Shown in pieces: positions 31,099 to 39,526 of a stretch of 64,000 nucleotides of DNA. The stretch spans positions 2,449,605 through 2,513,604 of the forward strand of contig NZ_LT963430.1 of NCBI RefSeq assembly GCF_900199405.1, given 5' to 3'. Position 1 is the stretch's first letter. Each line of letters begins with the position of its first letter. A program made the translations under genes and the position numbers. The DNA is from Beduinella massiliensis. GTDB taxonomy: Bacteria; Bacillota; Clostridia; Christensenellales; Aristaeellaceae. The notes under the pieces were generated by a model, which saw only the letters and a list, made by a program, of their open reading frames with translations, was not told the origin of the DNA and did no database searches.

Positions 31099-31212
31099 TC
31101 TTCTTCCATCCAGACTGTACTGTCGGCCCCGGAATCACACCGGGTCTTGCCTTACGGCTCGCGGGCTATACCGCCGGTGGGGAATCACACCCCGCCCTGA
31201 AGATCCTTCAAT
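31099..31212 (-). ncRNA. FMN riboswitch (RFN element)
   Basis: Read on the minus strand, this has the RFN hallmarks in order: ATCTTCAGGGCGGGGTGTGA, CCCACCGGCGG, the AGCCCGCGAGC core, GTGTGATTCCGGGGCCGA, and the closing CAGTCTGGATGGAAGAAG (each read in pieces). It senses FMN and shuts down ribU when flavin is plentiful. Output is probably transcriptional or through the ribosome site; the only strong hairpin downstream has its T-run on the other strand. Confidence 0.95.
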
Positions 31213-31287
31213 CGCGCCATGCGCTTATTCAGTTGAACTTATTATAGGCACGGCTTTGCCGCCTGTCAATACGTTTTTGCCAAAAGA

Positions 31288-31560
31288 TCACTTGCTTCTT
31301 ACGCCGCGCACGATCCGCTGAATGCTCTTTTCGGACAGGTAATAGTCCTGCGCCAGCTGGGCGATCCGTTCTCCGCGCTCATAGCGCTTTCTGATCTCCA
31401 GATCGCGGCACATGCGCTCCTGGCGGCTGCGCGTCTCTTCTCCCCATTGCTTTCGGTTCTGTTCCTTGCGCGGGATGTAAAGGCATCCCCCGTCGATATA
31501 CGTCTGTATCGTCTCGATGACTTCCGCGGGCAGGACGTCCCGCGCGTTTTGATAGCGCAT
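31288..31560 (-). CDS. CD3324 family protein (HTH, Mor-like)
   Basis: 90 residues beginning MRYQNARDVLPAEVIETIQ; GGCLYIPRK near 25-33, KQWGEETRSRQE near 38-49, and a C-terminal helix-turn-helix (IAQLAQDYYLSEKSIQRIV near 67-85). This is the clostridial CD3324 family, a possible small DNA-binding protein of unknown role. The ATG at 31560 has GGGGGAG upstream. It is upstream of, and on the same strand as, the FMN riboswitch region but ends before it. Confidence 0.8.
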   Translation of the reverse strand: MRYQNARDVLPAEVIETIQTYIDGGCLYIPRKEQNRKQWGEETRSRQERMCRDLEIRKRYERGERIAQLAQDYYLSEKSIQRIVRGVRSK

Positions 31561-31592
31561 GCTGCTCCCCCTAAAACATGATTTCAGGTTCG

Positions 31593-31660
31593 AGCAGAGG
31601 CTATTCACTTGCTTCGGCGCGGTCTGCGCCGGTTTATTGCCGCATGCGATAGCCCCTGCT
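31593..31660. other. Structured hairpin element between two minus-strand genes
   Basis: AGCAGAGGCTAT (31593-31604) and ATAGCCCCTGCT (31649-31660) pair over 12 bases with one wobble or mismatch. They enclose a CGGCGC/GCGCCG stem and a GCATGC palindrome. Not followed by a T-run on the minus strand. Possibly a structured RNA or attenuator. Confidence 0.5.
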
Positions 31661-31707
31661 AAGCATGCTGAATCTCTTTAAGCATATTTTCTATGTTCCT
31701 TTCTTCT

Positions 31708-32289
31708 CTATTCTGATTCATCATACCCGATTTCGGGCCGGATGACAAGCAGCGCGCCGCCGCCGGACCGGAGCGCGTCCCGCTCGACAACGAGCGCGCC
31801 CGCGCGCGCCATGCGCCTGTAGGCTTCCCGGGATATTCCGAGCTTACCGCACAGCAGCCTGTCCAGCCGCGCACGCGTGGGTTTTCCGCCCTCGATTTCG
31901 ATGCGCGCCGGTTCCGTCAGCCCGCGCAGGTCGATCGCCTCGCCGGTCAAACCGTACTCCAGCCGCGTCTCACAAAGGCGCATGCGGTTTTTCTGCCAGA
32001 GCAGCGGATCGCTCGCGCAGCATGCCGCCTCCTCCGGGTCGTTTTGAAGATAACGCCTGTACGTATCCGGGGCGATTTCTTCCGGCCGCACGCGCGAGAC
32101 CACCTCCATGTTCCATGTCTTTTGGCAGGCTTCGCACTTGTAGATCAAAAAGACGTCGAGCCTGCGCCCGTTTGCGTTTACGCGAAACATGTTCGTTGGG
32201 AAAAAGACCCGCATCTCGCCGCAGCAGGCGCACCTTCGCAAAACCCCCGGCAGCCCCGCCGCCGAAAGCGTCCATCGTATCGTATGCAA
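31708..32289 (-). CDS. DUF1062 domain-containing protein
   Basis: 193 residues. A zinc-ribbon-like pair C-x2-C (RCACCGEMRVFFPTNMFRVNAN in parts, near 19-40) and a second pair (YKCEAC near 50-55) precede KTWNMEVVSRVRP. The C-terminal half ends with a small domain (LDRLLCGKLGISREAYRRM near 140-158) like an S4 or helix-turn-helix unit. This matches DUF1062, of unknown function. The start is taken as a TTG at 32289 with AAGGGG seven bases upstream; there is no in-frame ATG nearby. Confidence 0.75.
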   Translation of the reverse strand: MHTIRWTLSAAGLPGVLRRCACCGEMRVFFPTNMFRVNANGRRLDVFLIYKCEACQKTWNMEVVSRVRPEEIAPDTYRRYLQNDPEEAACCASDPLLWQKNRMRLCETRLEYGLTGEAIDLRGLTEPARIEIEGGKPTRARLDRLLCGKLGISREAYRRMARAGALVVERDALRSGGGALLVIRPEIGYDESE

Positions 32290-32451
32290 TTTTATAGCCC
32301 CTTCGCATCGTCAAAATAGGTCGTGCAAGCGACGTGCGAGTCGGCTGGCCCTCACGCAGCTATACACTTTTTCGAGATCAACGACGCTCTGTGGGCTCGG
32401 TCATGCGCTGCGCCTCCTTTGATTTCCTACCTAAGCCATTGTACCAAAAAG

Positions 32452-32505
32452 AAAAACCGCCGCCCACCTCAAGCTCGTTTCTCAAACGAGTTTGAGGTGG
32501 GCGGC
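32452..32505 (-). terminator. galK terminator
   Basis: On the minus strand, GCCGCCCACCTCAA pairs with TTGAGGTGGGCGGC around an inner ACTCGTTT/AAACGAG stem, followed by a T-run. The rest of the 230-base gap to the DUF1062 gene shows nothing else. Confidence 0.85.
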
Positions 32506-32520
32506 AGGCCATGCCGTTTT

Positions 32521-33807
32521 TTAGCGAACTTCCATCATCACTGCGCCTTCAGGACGGATGGAGAGCACGGTGCACGCACCCGCGCCGAAGGAAGCTTCGA
32601 GCTTCTTCACGTAGGCGTCCAGCAGGCTGTCCGGCACGAAGGCCTGAATCGTTCCTGCGAAGCCGCCGCCGTGCACGCGCCATGCGCCGCTTCCCTTCAG
32701 CACGCGGCGGCTGAGCTCCAGCGCCAGCGCCATCTGTTCCTCCAGCGGGCGCGCATAGACGTTTTGCAGCAGCTTCCAGCTGCTCTCGCCCGACTCGATC
32801 ACCAGCGAAAGAAACGCGCCCAGGTCGTCCTTGCGAAGCGCCGCCACCTGCATGGGCACGCGCGCATTGTCGTCGTAAAAGTGAAGCGCCCGCAGGATCG
32901 CGCGGTCGGACACCTTGCCGCGCAGCTTCGGGATCGCCGCTTCCATCTCCGCCGGGTCGATCTCGCGCAGCACCTTTCTGCCAAACTGCGCCGCAACCGC
33001 CTTCATTTCCGCCGGAATCGCCGCGTAGTCGTCCGTCAGGTCGCCGTGGTCGCCGCCGGTGTTGACGACGACCAGCGAATACCCCTTCGCCTTGAAGTCG
33101 TAGGGCAGCGCTTCCACGACCGGCGTCGGGTCCTTGAAGTCGATCGTCACCAGCCCGCCGACAGAGCTCGCCATCTGATCCATCAGGCCGCAAGGCTTGC
33201 CGAAGTGCAGGTTTTCCGCACGCTGTGCGATCTGTGCCCGCTCCTTGGCGTCGAGCACCCAGCCGTTATAGAGCCCGTCCAAAATCGCGGCCATCAGCAC
33301 CTCGAACGCAGCCGACGAGGAAAGCCCGGAACCGCGCAGCACGTTGCTCGTCACCGCCGCATGAAAGCCGCCGACCTTGTAGCCCAGCTCGGTCATCCGC
33401 GCCGCGACACCGCGGATCAGCGCCGCCGTCGTTCCCAGCTCGTCCTCGCGTACCGACAGATCCGCCGTATCCACCGTGATCGGGCGATACCCCTCGCTGT
33501 CCACTACGATCACGCCGTCCGCGCTCTTCGTCACCGCCGCCACGGTATCCAGGTTTACCGCCGCCGCCAGCACCCGGCCCAGGTTGTGGTCCGTGTGGTT
33601 GCCGCCGATCTCCGTGCGCCCCGGCGCGGAGAAGAAGCAAATGTCGCCGTCTGCCCTGCCAAAGCGGGCTTCATGGCGCTCGATCAGCTTGGCGTACCGC
33701 GCACGCTGCGCTGCCAAGGTATTTTCATCCCTGCCGTAGAGGGATGCAAGGCGCTCCGCACCTTCCTGTGACTTTGCGTAAGCTGTCCACTTTTCCAGCA
33801 TCGTCAT
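32521..33807 (-). CDS. galK: Galactokinase
   Basis: 428-residue GHMP kinase that phosphorylates galactose at C1 (Leloir pathway). The galactose motif GRTEIGGNHTDHN lies near residues 63-75, the ATP loop VLRGSGLSSSAAFE near 155-168, and GGGFAGTIQAFV near 382-393. It is slightly longer than E. coli GalK (382) owing to an N-terminal extension of about 30 residues common in Clostridia. It diverges from galT; the two promoters share a 200-base region. No epimerase (galE) is in the window. Confidence 0.93.
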   Translation of the reverse strand: MTMLEKWTAYAKSQEGAERLASLYGRDENTLAAQRARYAKLIERHEARFGRADGDICFFSAPGRTEIGGNHTDHNLGRVLAAAVNLDTVAAVTKSADGVIVVDSEGYRPITVDTADLSVREDELGTTAALIRGVAARMTELGYKVGGFHAAVTSNVLRGSGLSSSAAFEVLMAAILDGLYNGWVLDAKERAQIAQRAENLHFGKPCGLMDQMASSVGGLVTIDFKDPTPVVEALPYDFKAKGYSLVVVNTGGDHGDLTDDYAAIPAEMKAVAAQFGRKVLREIDPAEMEAAIPKLRGKVSDRAILRALHFYDDNARVPMQVAALRKDDLGAFLSLVIESGESSWKLLQNVYARPLEEQMALALELSRRVLKGSGAWRVHGGGFAGTIQAFVPDSLLDAYVKKLEASFGAGACTVLSIRPEGAVMMEVR

Positions 33808-34007
33808 GTGTTTTCACGCTCCCATCGCCGTTCGCTCGCGGCTTGATGCCCCTATTATTCGCAATTTTTCCCCGATTGTCAATACCCCTGGGCGTTTTTA
33901 TGCGTGGATTTTTTCGCAGTTTACGCAATTTTACCGCATTTCCCGCTTGTGCGGGCGGTGGGGATGCGCTATAATGAAATCATGATTTTGAGCAGGAGGA
34001 ATGTCCG
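33808..34007. promoter_or_regulatory. Divergent galK-galT promoter region
   Basis: Minus promoter for galK: TTGACA (complement of 33877-33882) and AATAAT (complement of 33854-33859), spacing 17. Plus promoter for galT: TTGTGC (33947-33952) and TATAAT (33970-33975), spacing 17. Between them, three loosely repeated TTT-n-CGCA units occur near 33910-33940 and a fourth in the galK promoter; these may bind a shared regulator. Confidence 0.75.
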
Positions 34008-35537
34008 ATGTCTTATTCTGTCGCCTCCGCCATGGAAACGCTGGTCGCCTTTGCCGTTTCCCATGGTCTGATCGATGAGGAGGACCGTTTTTACGCCCGA
34101 AACGGCCTGCTCGACGCCCTTCAAATGGATGCGCCTCTGGAAGGCGGCGAGGTGCTCGCGATTCCCGAAACCGCGACGCCGCTTCTCGCCGTGCTCCTAG
34201 ACGAGGCCGTCCGCCGCGGCATCATCGAGGATACGCAGACCCGCCGCGATCTCTTTTCCGCGCGCCTGATGGGCCTGTTCACCGCGCCGCCCTCCGTCAT
34301 TGCCGAGCGGTTTGAGCGCATCGCCCGGGAAGACGGCGTCGAGCGGGCGACCGATTGGTTCTACGCTCTTTGCCGCGCGAACGACTACATCCGCGTGGAC
34401 GCCATCGCCCGCAACATCCGTTTCTTTGCGCCCAGCGAATACGGCGAGCTGGAAATCACGATCAACCTCTCCAAGCCCGAAAAGGATCCGCGCGACATCG
34501 CCGCCCTGCTCACGAAAAAGTCGGTCGAATACCCCAAGTGCATGCTCTGCCCGGAAAACACGGGCTACGCCGGACGCATCGACTTTCCCGCGCGCCAGAC
34601 GCTGCGCGCGATTCCGCTCACGCTTGCGGGCGCGCCCTGGCACATGCAGTATTCGCCCTACCTTTATTATAACGAACACTGCATCGTCTTTAACGACCGG
34701 CACATCCCCATGTCCATCTCCCGCGGTACGTTTGAGCGCTTGCTCGAGTTCGTCACGCGCTTCCCGCACTACTTCATCGGCTCCAACGCCGATCTGCCCA
34801 TCGTCGGAGGGTCCATCCTCAACCACGACCACTTCCAGGGCGGCCGTCATCACTTCCCGATGGAGCGCGCAGGTGCGTACGGCGAGGCCGTCCACCCCGA
34901 TTACCCGGATGTCCGGGTCGAACTGGTTTCCTGGCCGCTGACGACCCTGCGACTGCACGGCGGCACGCCCGATTCCCTGTGCGCGTTGGCCGAACACGTG
35001 CTTTCCTGCTGGCGCGGTTACAGCGACGAATCCCTTGGCATCCTTTCCCGCACCGGCGACACGCCGCACAACACCATCACCCCGATCGCCCGGCGCGAGG
35101 GCGCGGGCTACGTGCTCGACCTGGTGCTGCGCAACAATCGCACGACCGAAGAACTGCCGCTCGGCATCTTCCATCCGCATCCCGACCTGCATCACATCAA
35201 GAAGGAAAACATCGGCCTGATCGAAGTCATGGGCCTGTTTATCCTGCCAGGCCGCCTACAAAAGGAGCTGGCCGCGCTCGAAGAGGCGCTCTGCGGCGTC
35301 CGCACTCTCGCGTCTATCCGGGAGGACGAGCAGTTGGCGGCCCACGCGGCATGGATCGAAGAAATCGCCGAAAAGACGGGCTGCCGCCTAACGCCCGAAG
35401 CGGCCGCAGAGACGGTCCGCGCAGAGCTCACGAAAAAGTGCGCGCGCGTCCTGTACGACGCAGGCGTCTACAAGCTGGATGAGGCTGGAAAATCCGGCGT
35501 AAAACGTTTTTTACAAAAAGCAGGTTTTTCCGCCTGA
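34008..35537 (+). CDS. galT: UDP-glucose--hexose-1-phosphate uridylyltransferase, class II
   Basis: 509-residue class II GalT, the Firmicutes type. KCMLCPENTGYAGR near residues 180-193, YSPYLYYNEHCIVF near 218-231, the catalytic HDHFQGGRHHFPM near 272-284 and NTITPIARR near 354-362 are typical. It exchanges UMP between UDP-glucose and galactose-1-phosphate. Good GCAGGAGG site. It is paired head to head with galK and followed by a strong terminator. Confidence 0.94.
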   Translation: MSYSVASAMETLVAFAVSHGLIDEEDRFYARNGLLDALQMDAPLEGGEVLAIPETATPLLAVLLDEAVRRGIIEDTQTRRDLFSARLMGLFTAPPSVIAERFERIAREDGVERATDWFYALCRANDYIRVDAIARNIRFFAPSEYGELEITINLSKPEKDPRDIAALLTKKSVEYPKCMLCPENTGYAGRIDFPARQTLRAIPLTLAGAPWHMQYSPYLYYNEHCIVFNDRHIPMSISRGTFERLLEFVTRFPHYFIGSNADLPIVGGSILNHDHFQGGRHHFPMERAGAYGEAVHPDYPDVRVELVSWPLTTLRLHGGTPDSLCALAEHVLSCWRGYSDESLGILSRTGDTPHNTITPIARREGAGYVLDLVLRNNRTTEELPLGIFHPHPDLHHIKKENIGLIEVMGLFILPGRLQKELAALEEALCGVRTLASIREDEQLAAHAAWIEEIAEKTGCRLTPEAAAETVRAELTKKCARVLYDAGVYKLDEAGKSGVKRFLQKAGFSA

Positions 35538-35548
35538 AAAGCGAATAC

Positions 35549-35582
35549 AAAAAGAAGATCGGAACGGTTCGATCTTCTTTTT
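35549..35582 (+). terminator. galT terminator
   Basis: AAAAAGAAGATCG and CGATCTTCTTTTT flank a GAACGGTT loop. Confidence 0.9.
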
Positions 35583-35627
35583 CTGTCCATTTTCACGCGT
35601 CAACTTTCATTTTCGAGAGGTTTTTGC

Positions 35628-36263
35628 ATGCTGATTTATCTGATCCGCCACGGCCAGACCGATTGGAACTGCCGCCGCCTGTTTCAGGGCGAGCTCGATA
35701 TCCCGCTGAATGATCAGGGGCTCGCACAGGCGGAGGGCATCGGCAGACGTTTTCAGGGCGTCCCCATCGACCGCATCTACCACAGCCCGCTTTCCCGCGC
35801 CAAGAATACGGCCGAAGCGCTCGCGCGCTATACGGGCGCGCCGCTTACCTCCATCGACGGCCTGCACGAAATCTGCATGGGCGATTGGCAGGGAAAGACG
35901 TTCGCGCAGGCCGAGGCCGAAAATCCGCAGTGGGCGCGCCGTTTTCAGGAGGACCCCGCCTGCCCCGCGCCAGGCGGAGAGTCCTTCCCCGACCTGCAGC
36001 GCCGGGCGCTCGTGGCGCTGAACGAGGTTCTGCAGGGGGACTGCGAAACCGTGGCCGTCGTCTCCCACGGCGCGCTGATTAAAACGCTGATCTGTTCCTT
36101 TCTGCATATGGGGCTTAACGCTCTGCACACATTTGACATTTCCAACGCCAGCGTTACCACCGTCCTGTACGAAAAGGAACGCTTTAAGGTCATCACGCTC
36201 AACGACGTCTGCCATCTGCCCGGCTCCTTTGCGCAGCTTGCGCAAAATAGCGCCGTCATCTGA
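35628..36263 (+). CDS. Histidine phosphatase family protein
   Basis: 211 residues with the RHG catalytic motif LIRHGQTDWN near residues 5-14, the second arginine in SPLSRAKNTAEAL near 53-65, Glu in EICMGDWQG near 82-90, and the second catalytic histidine in VVSHGALIK near 145-153. It belongs to the phosphoglycerate-mutase-like phosphatases (CobC/PhoE group). Substrate unknown; a cobalamin role (CobC) is possible, but the neighbours do not support it. The chromate transporter pair starts 20 bases later in the same direction, so they may share a transcript. Confidence 0.85.
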   Translation: MLIYLIRHGQTDWNCRRLFQGELDIPLNDQGLAQAEGIGRRFQGVPIDRIYHSPLSRAKNTAEALARYTGAPLTSIDGLHEICMGDWQGKTFAQAEAENPQWARRFQEDPACPAPGGESFPDLQRRALVALNEVLQGDCETVAVVSHGALIKTLICSFLHMGLNALHTFDISNASVTTVLYEKERFKVITLNDVCHLPGSFAQLAQNSAVI

Positions 36264-36283
36264 AAATCGAGGAGGACTTGCAA

Positions 36284-36865
36284 ATGACAACCCCGGCGAC
36301 CCCTCCGCGCGAGGCGCCCCATCCTTCAAAGAAGCTCGTGACGATGTTCCTCGTGCTGCTCAAAATCGGCGCGTTTACGTTCGGCGGCGGGTGGAGCGTC
36401 ATCGCGCAGATGGAACAGGAGTTCATCAAGAAGCGTCAGTACATCACGGACGAAAAGCTGCTGGACATCATCACCGTCGGGCGCTCCCTGCCGGGCATCA
36501 TGATCATCAACATCGCCGTGCTCTTTGGGCATCACGTCGGCGGCGTCCTGGGCGGCGTGCTGGCGGCCTTCGCTATCGCCATTCCTTCCATCATCACCCT
36601 TTGCGTCGTGGCGCTCTTTTATGCAAGCGTACGCGATAACGTCTACGTGCAGAAGATGCTCACCGGCGTACGCGCGGCGGTCGTTCCCATCATCGTCAGC
36701 GCCGCCCTCAAGCTGCGCAAGGGCGCGATCGTGGATAGGATCACGCTCGTCATCGCTGTTGTCGGGTGCGTCCTTTGCCTGAGCGGCCGCATCAACAACC
36801 TGCTGCTCGTCGTCCTCGGCGGAATCGCCGGGCTCGTCATTCAGGGAAGGAGGGCCGCGAAATGA
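36284..36865 (+). CDS. Chromate transporter (ChrA half), first subunit
   Basis: 193-residue half-size CHR-family membrane protein with about five to six segments. GAFTFGGGWSVIAQMEQEF near residues 28-46 and GRSLPGIMIINIA near 66-78 are the family signature. In this short form the transporter is made of two homologous halves encoded side by side; the partner follows with a four-base overlap. The ATG at 36284 has GAGGAGG eight bases upstream. Substrate could be chromate or another oxyanion. Confidence 0.85.
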   Translation: MTTPATPPREAPHPSKKLVTMFLVLLKIGAFTFGGGWSVIAQMEQEFIKKRQYITDEKLLDIITVGRSLPGIMIINIAVLFGHHVGGVLGGVLAAFAIAIPSIITLCVVALFYASVRDNVYVQKMLTGVRAAVVPIIVSAALKLRKGAIVDRITLVIAVVGCVLCLSGRINNLLLVVLGGIAGLVIQGRRAAK

Positions 36866-37389
36866 TCTATCTTGAGCTTCTGCTCGCTTACATCCGCGTC
36901 GGCTTTTCCAGCTTCGGCGGCCAGTCGATGATCCCGCTCGTGCGTGCAGAGATGCTCGCGCACGGATGGCTGACCTCGTCGGAGCTGACCGACATCGTCG
37001 CCATCGCGGAAATGACGCCGGGCTCGTTCGGCATCAACTGCGCCACGTTCGTGGGGCTTCGTACGGCCGGCGTGCCGGGCGCCGTCATCGCCTCCATCGG
37101 CGCGATGTTCCCTTCGCTCACGTTGACCATGGTCGCCGCCTACTTTCTGGCTGCGTTCAAGGAAAGCCCGCTGCTCGAGCGCGGGCTGTACGGCATCCGC
37201 GCGGTGTGCCTGGGCATGATCGTCGCGGTCATCTTCTCCCTTGCGCCCGACAGCTACCTGATCGCCGGCGCAATCTCCATCCCGGCGGTGCTCATCGGTC
37301 TGCTCGGGCTGTACCTGACCGTCCGCCGCCAGATGAGCATCCCCAAGGTGATCGGCATTTCCGCTCTTCTCGGCCTGTTCATCGCGTAA
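36862..37389 (+). CDS. Chromate transporter (ChrA half), second subunit
   Basis: 175-residue CHR-family half. GFSSFGGQSMIPLVRAEML near residues 14-32 and EMTPGSFGINCATFVGLR near 49-66 parallel the motifs of the first subunit. The start overlaps the previous stop (ATGA). AAGGAGGG lies upstream, inside the previous gene. The two halves are diverged and expected to sit in opposite membrane orientation, as known for paired short ChrA proteins. Confidence 0.85.
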   Translation: MIYLELLLAYIRVGFSSFGGQSMIPLVRAEMLAHGWLTSSELTDIVAIAEMTPGSFGINCATFVGLRTAGVPGAVIASIGAMFPSLTLTMVAAYFLAAFKESPLLERGLYGIRAVCLGMIVAVIFSLAPDSYLIAGAISIPAVLIGLLGLYLTVRRQMSIPKVIGISALLGLFIA

Positions 37390-37423
37390 GGCGTGCTTTT
37401 TCTTTAGAACGGAGGCTTTCTGC

Positions 37424-38755
37424 ATGCTCTTTTCCAAGGCCGACCTGCGCCGGCTCATCATCCCGCTCGTGCTGGAACAGTTTTTGGCCGTCACCATCGG
37501 CATGGCGGATACCGTCATGGTCGCGACGGCAGGCGACGCCGCCGTCGCCGCTATTTCCGCAGTCGATACCATCAACATCCTGCTGATCAACATCTTTTCC
37601 GCGCTCGCGACGGGCGGCGCGGTCGTAGCCTCCCAGTATCTGGGCATGCGTGAGCGCAAAAAGGCCTGCGATGCCGCCAAGCAGCTGCTATACGTGGCCC
37701 TGCTCACCTCGCTTTTCATCTCCGCGATTTCTCTGCTTTGCCGCCGGCCGATTCTGAACTTTGTGTTCGGCCACGTGGAAAGGAGCGTCATGGAAAATGC
37801 GCAGACCTACTTCTTCCTGTCGCTGCTCTCCTATCCCTTTCTGGCGGTCTACAACGCCTGCGCGGCGCTCTATCGTTCGATGGGCAATTCGCGCATCTCG
37901 CTTTTCACCTCGGCGCTGATGAACGTCATCAACATCACCGGCAATGCGATCACCATCTACGGTTTCGGCTTGGGCGTCATGGGTGCCGGCCTCGCTTCGC
38001 TGCTCTCGCGGGCGGTGGGCGCCGTCGTGATGCTCTGGCTCATTCAAAATCACCACAACACCATCTTCATCCACCGCCCGGCGCGCTTCACCTTCGACCG
38101 CCACATGGTTCGTTCCATCCTCTCCATCGGTGTGCCCAACGGACTGGAAAACGGCATGTTCCAGATCGGCAAGGTGCTCGTCTCCAGCCTGATCGCCTCC
38201 TTCGGCACCGCCGCTCTCACAGCAAATGCCATGGCGAACACCGTTGCCTCCATGCAGGTCATTCCCGGCTCCGCGATGGGTCTGGCGATGATCACGGTCG
38301 TCGGTCAATGCGTGGGCGCGGGCGACAACGAACAGGCCGCGCACTACACCCGCCTGCTCATGCGCGTCACCTATGCCGCCATGGGCGCGCTCAGCGTCGC
38401 CGTGATGCTGCTCTCCCCGCTCATCATTCGCCTGTTCTCGCTTTCGCAGGAGGCATCCGACATCGCGCTGTTCCTGATGCTCCTGCACGGCGTGTGCTGC
38501 ATCTTCATTTGGCCCGCCTCCTTTGCGCTGCCTAACGCGCTGCGCGCGGCGGGCAATGCAAAGTTCACGATGTACGTCTCCGTCGCATCGATGTGGACCT
38601 GCCGCATCGCCATGAGCTACCTGCTCGGCCGCGCCTTCGGGCTCGGGGTCAAGGGCGTGTGGATCGCAATGATTCTCGACTGGTGCGTGCGCGCCGCATT
38701 CTTCGTCACGCGCTTTCGCGGCGGCAAATGGAAGCAGCATCCCGCTGTGTCGTGA
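37424..38755 (+). CDS. MATE family efflux transporter
   Basis: 443-residue protein with 12 predicted membrane segments in two homologous halves. Typical motifs include IPLVLEQFLAVTIGMADTVMVA (in parts, near residues 10-31), GGAVVASQYLG near 62-72 and PNGLENGMFQIGK near 238-250. It exports cationic drugs or metabolites in exchange for Na+ or H+. It follows the chromate pair by 34 bases with its own GGAGG site. Terminators follow. Confidence 0.9.
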   Translation: MLFSKADLRRLIIPLVLEQFLAVTIGMADTVMVATAGDAAVAAISAVDTINILLINIFSALATGGAVVASQYLGMRERKKACDAAKQLLYVALLTSLFISAISLLCRRPILNFVFGHVERSVMENAQTYFFLSLLSYPFLAVYNACAALYRSMGNSRISLFTSALMNVINITGNAITIYGFGLGVMGAGLASLLSRAVGAVVMLWLIQNHHNTIFIHRPARFTFDRHMVRSILSIGVPNGLENGMFQIGKVLVSSLIASFGTAALTANAMANTVASMQVIPGSAMGLAMITVVGQCVGAGDNEQAAHYTRLLMRVTYAAMGALSVAVMLLSPLIIRLFSLSQEASDIALFLMLLHGVCCIFIWPASFALPNALRAAGNAKFTMYVSVASMWTCRIAMSYLLGRAFGLGVKGVWIAMILDWCVRAAFFVTRFRGGKWKQHPAVS

Positions 38756-38757
38756 GA

Positions 38758-38777
38758 GCGGAAAACCTCCGCTTTTT
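38758..38777 (+). terminator. Short terminator after the MATE gene
   Basis: GCGGA and TCCGC with an AAACC loop, then five T. Confidence 0.65.
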
Positions 38778-38820
38778 GCAAGAGAGACGAACGCCCCCGA
38801 CCGGTTCCACCTATACAAGC

Positions 38821-38865
38821 AGCAGGCGTGTTTTGCCGTTCCCGACAAAGCATGCCTGCTGTTTT
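38821..38865. terminator. Second hairpin between convergent genes
   Basis: AGCAGGCGTG pairs with CATGCCTGCT (one wobble), followed by GTTTT. It lies between the MATE (plus) and SRAP (minus) genes and could serve either. Confidence 0.45.
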
Positions 38866-38911
38866 GGCTCCTTCTTCGAAATTTTAAACCGCAGTGACGC
38901 GCGAAAACGCT

Positions 38912-39514
38912 TTACTGCACCGCCTCGTATTCTACCCGCGAAAGGGCGTGCTGCTCGATCCACATTCCGCCTTGCCCAGCGTTCAGCCACGAGCCCACGT
39001 CCCCGGCGTTCAGCAGCACCGGCATTCTATCGTGGATGAATCGCACGTCGGGCGATGCCGCACGCGTCAGAATGACAAAAGCGGGCAGACGCGCGTCCTC
39101 CTCATATCGGTAAAGACCTGCCATGTAACAAAGCGACCCTTCCGCCGTACGAATAGCGTATTTTTGCTTTCCCTGCCTGTGTCCTTCCCACTCAAAGTAA
39201 TTCTGCGCCGGAACGACGCACCGGCGCTCCCGCATCGCCTTTGAGAACATCGGCTTTTCCTCCGCTGTCTCGCTGCGGGCATTGATGATGACGCCGCTGC
39301 CCTTAAAGGACTTAAAGCCCCATTTCATTAAAAAGGCGCCCGTCCCGCCGCCGCGTCCGGGTGAAAGCACCGGCACGACGTTCGTGGGAAATATTTCTCC
39401 GGAGCGCATCAGGGCGCGTTCCGGGGTATTCTGGTAACGCCGGTTGATTTCCGCGACGATTCTGTGCATCTCCTCCACGTCGTCCTCAGAGATCATGTTA
39501 AACCGTCCGCACAT
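38912..39514 (-). CDS. SRAP (YedK/HMCES) abasic-site shielding protein
   Basis: 200 residues with the invariant catalytic MCGRF start, whose Cys2 forms a thiazolidine crosslink with abasic DNA. The Asn of INARSETAEEKPMF near residues 76-89, EWEG near 108-111 and HDRMPVLL near 161-168 (catalytic His) are present. It protects abasic sites in single-stranded DNA during replication. The start ATG at 39514 has a GGGGG-rich site. A TTGCAG-17-TACACT promoter-like sequence lies about 70 bases upstream, within a decayed gene. Confidence 0.9.
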   Translation of the reverse strand: MCGRFNMISEDDVEEMHRIVAEINRRYQNTPERALMRSGEIFPTNVVPVLSPGRGGGTGAFLMKWGFKSFKGSGVIINARSETAEEKPMFSKAMRERRCVVPAQNYFEWEGHRQGKQKYAIRTAEGSLCYMAGLYRYEEDARLPAFVILTRAASPDVRFIHDRMPVLLNAGDVGSWLNAGQGGMWIEQHALSRVEYEAVQ

Positions 39515-39526
39515 GGCCCTGCCCCC

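Noticed and set aside
32323-33771. A 482-codon plus-strand frame opposite galK
   Set aside because: Arg/His-rich shadow; galK on the other strand has all GHMP kinase motifs.
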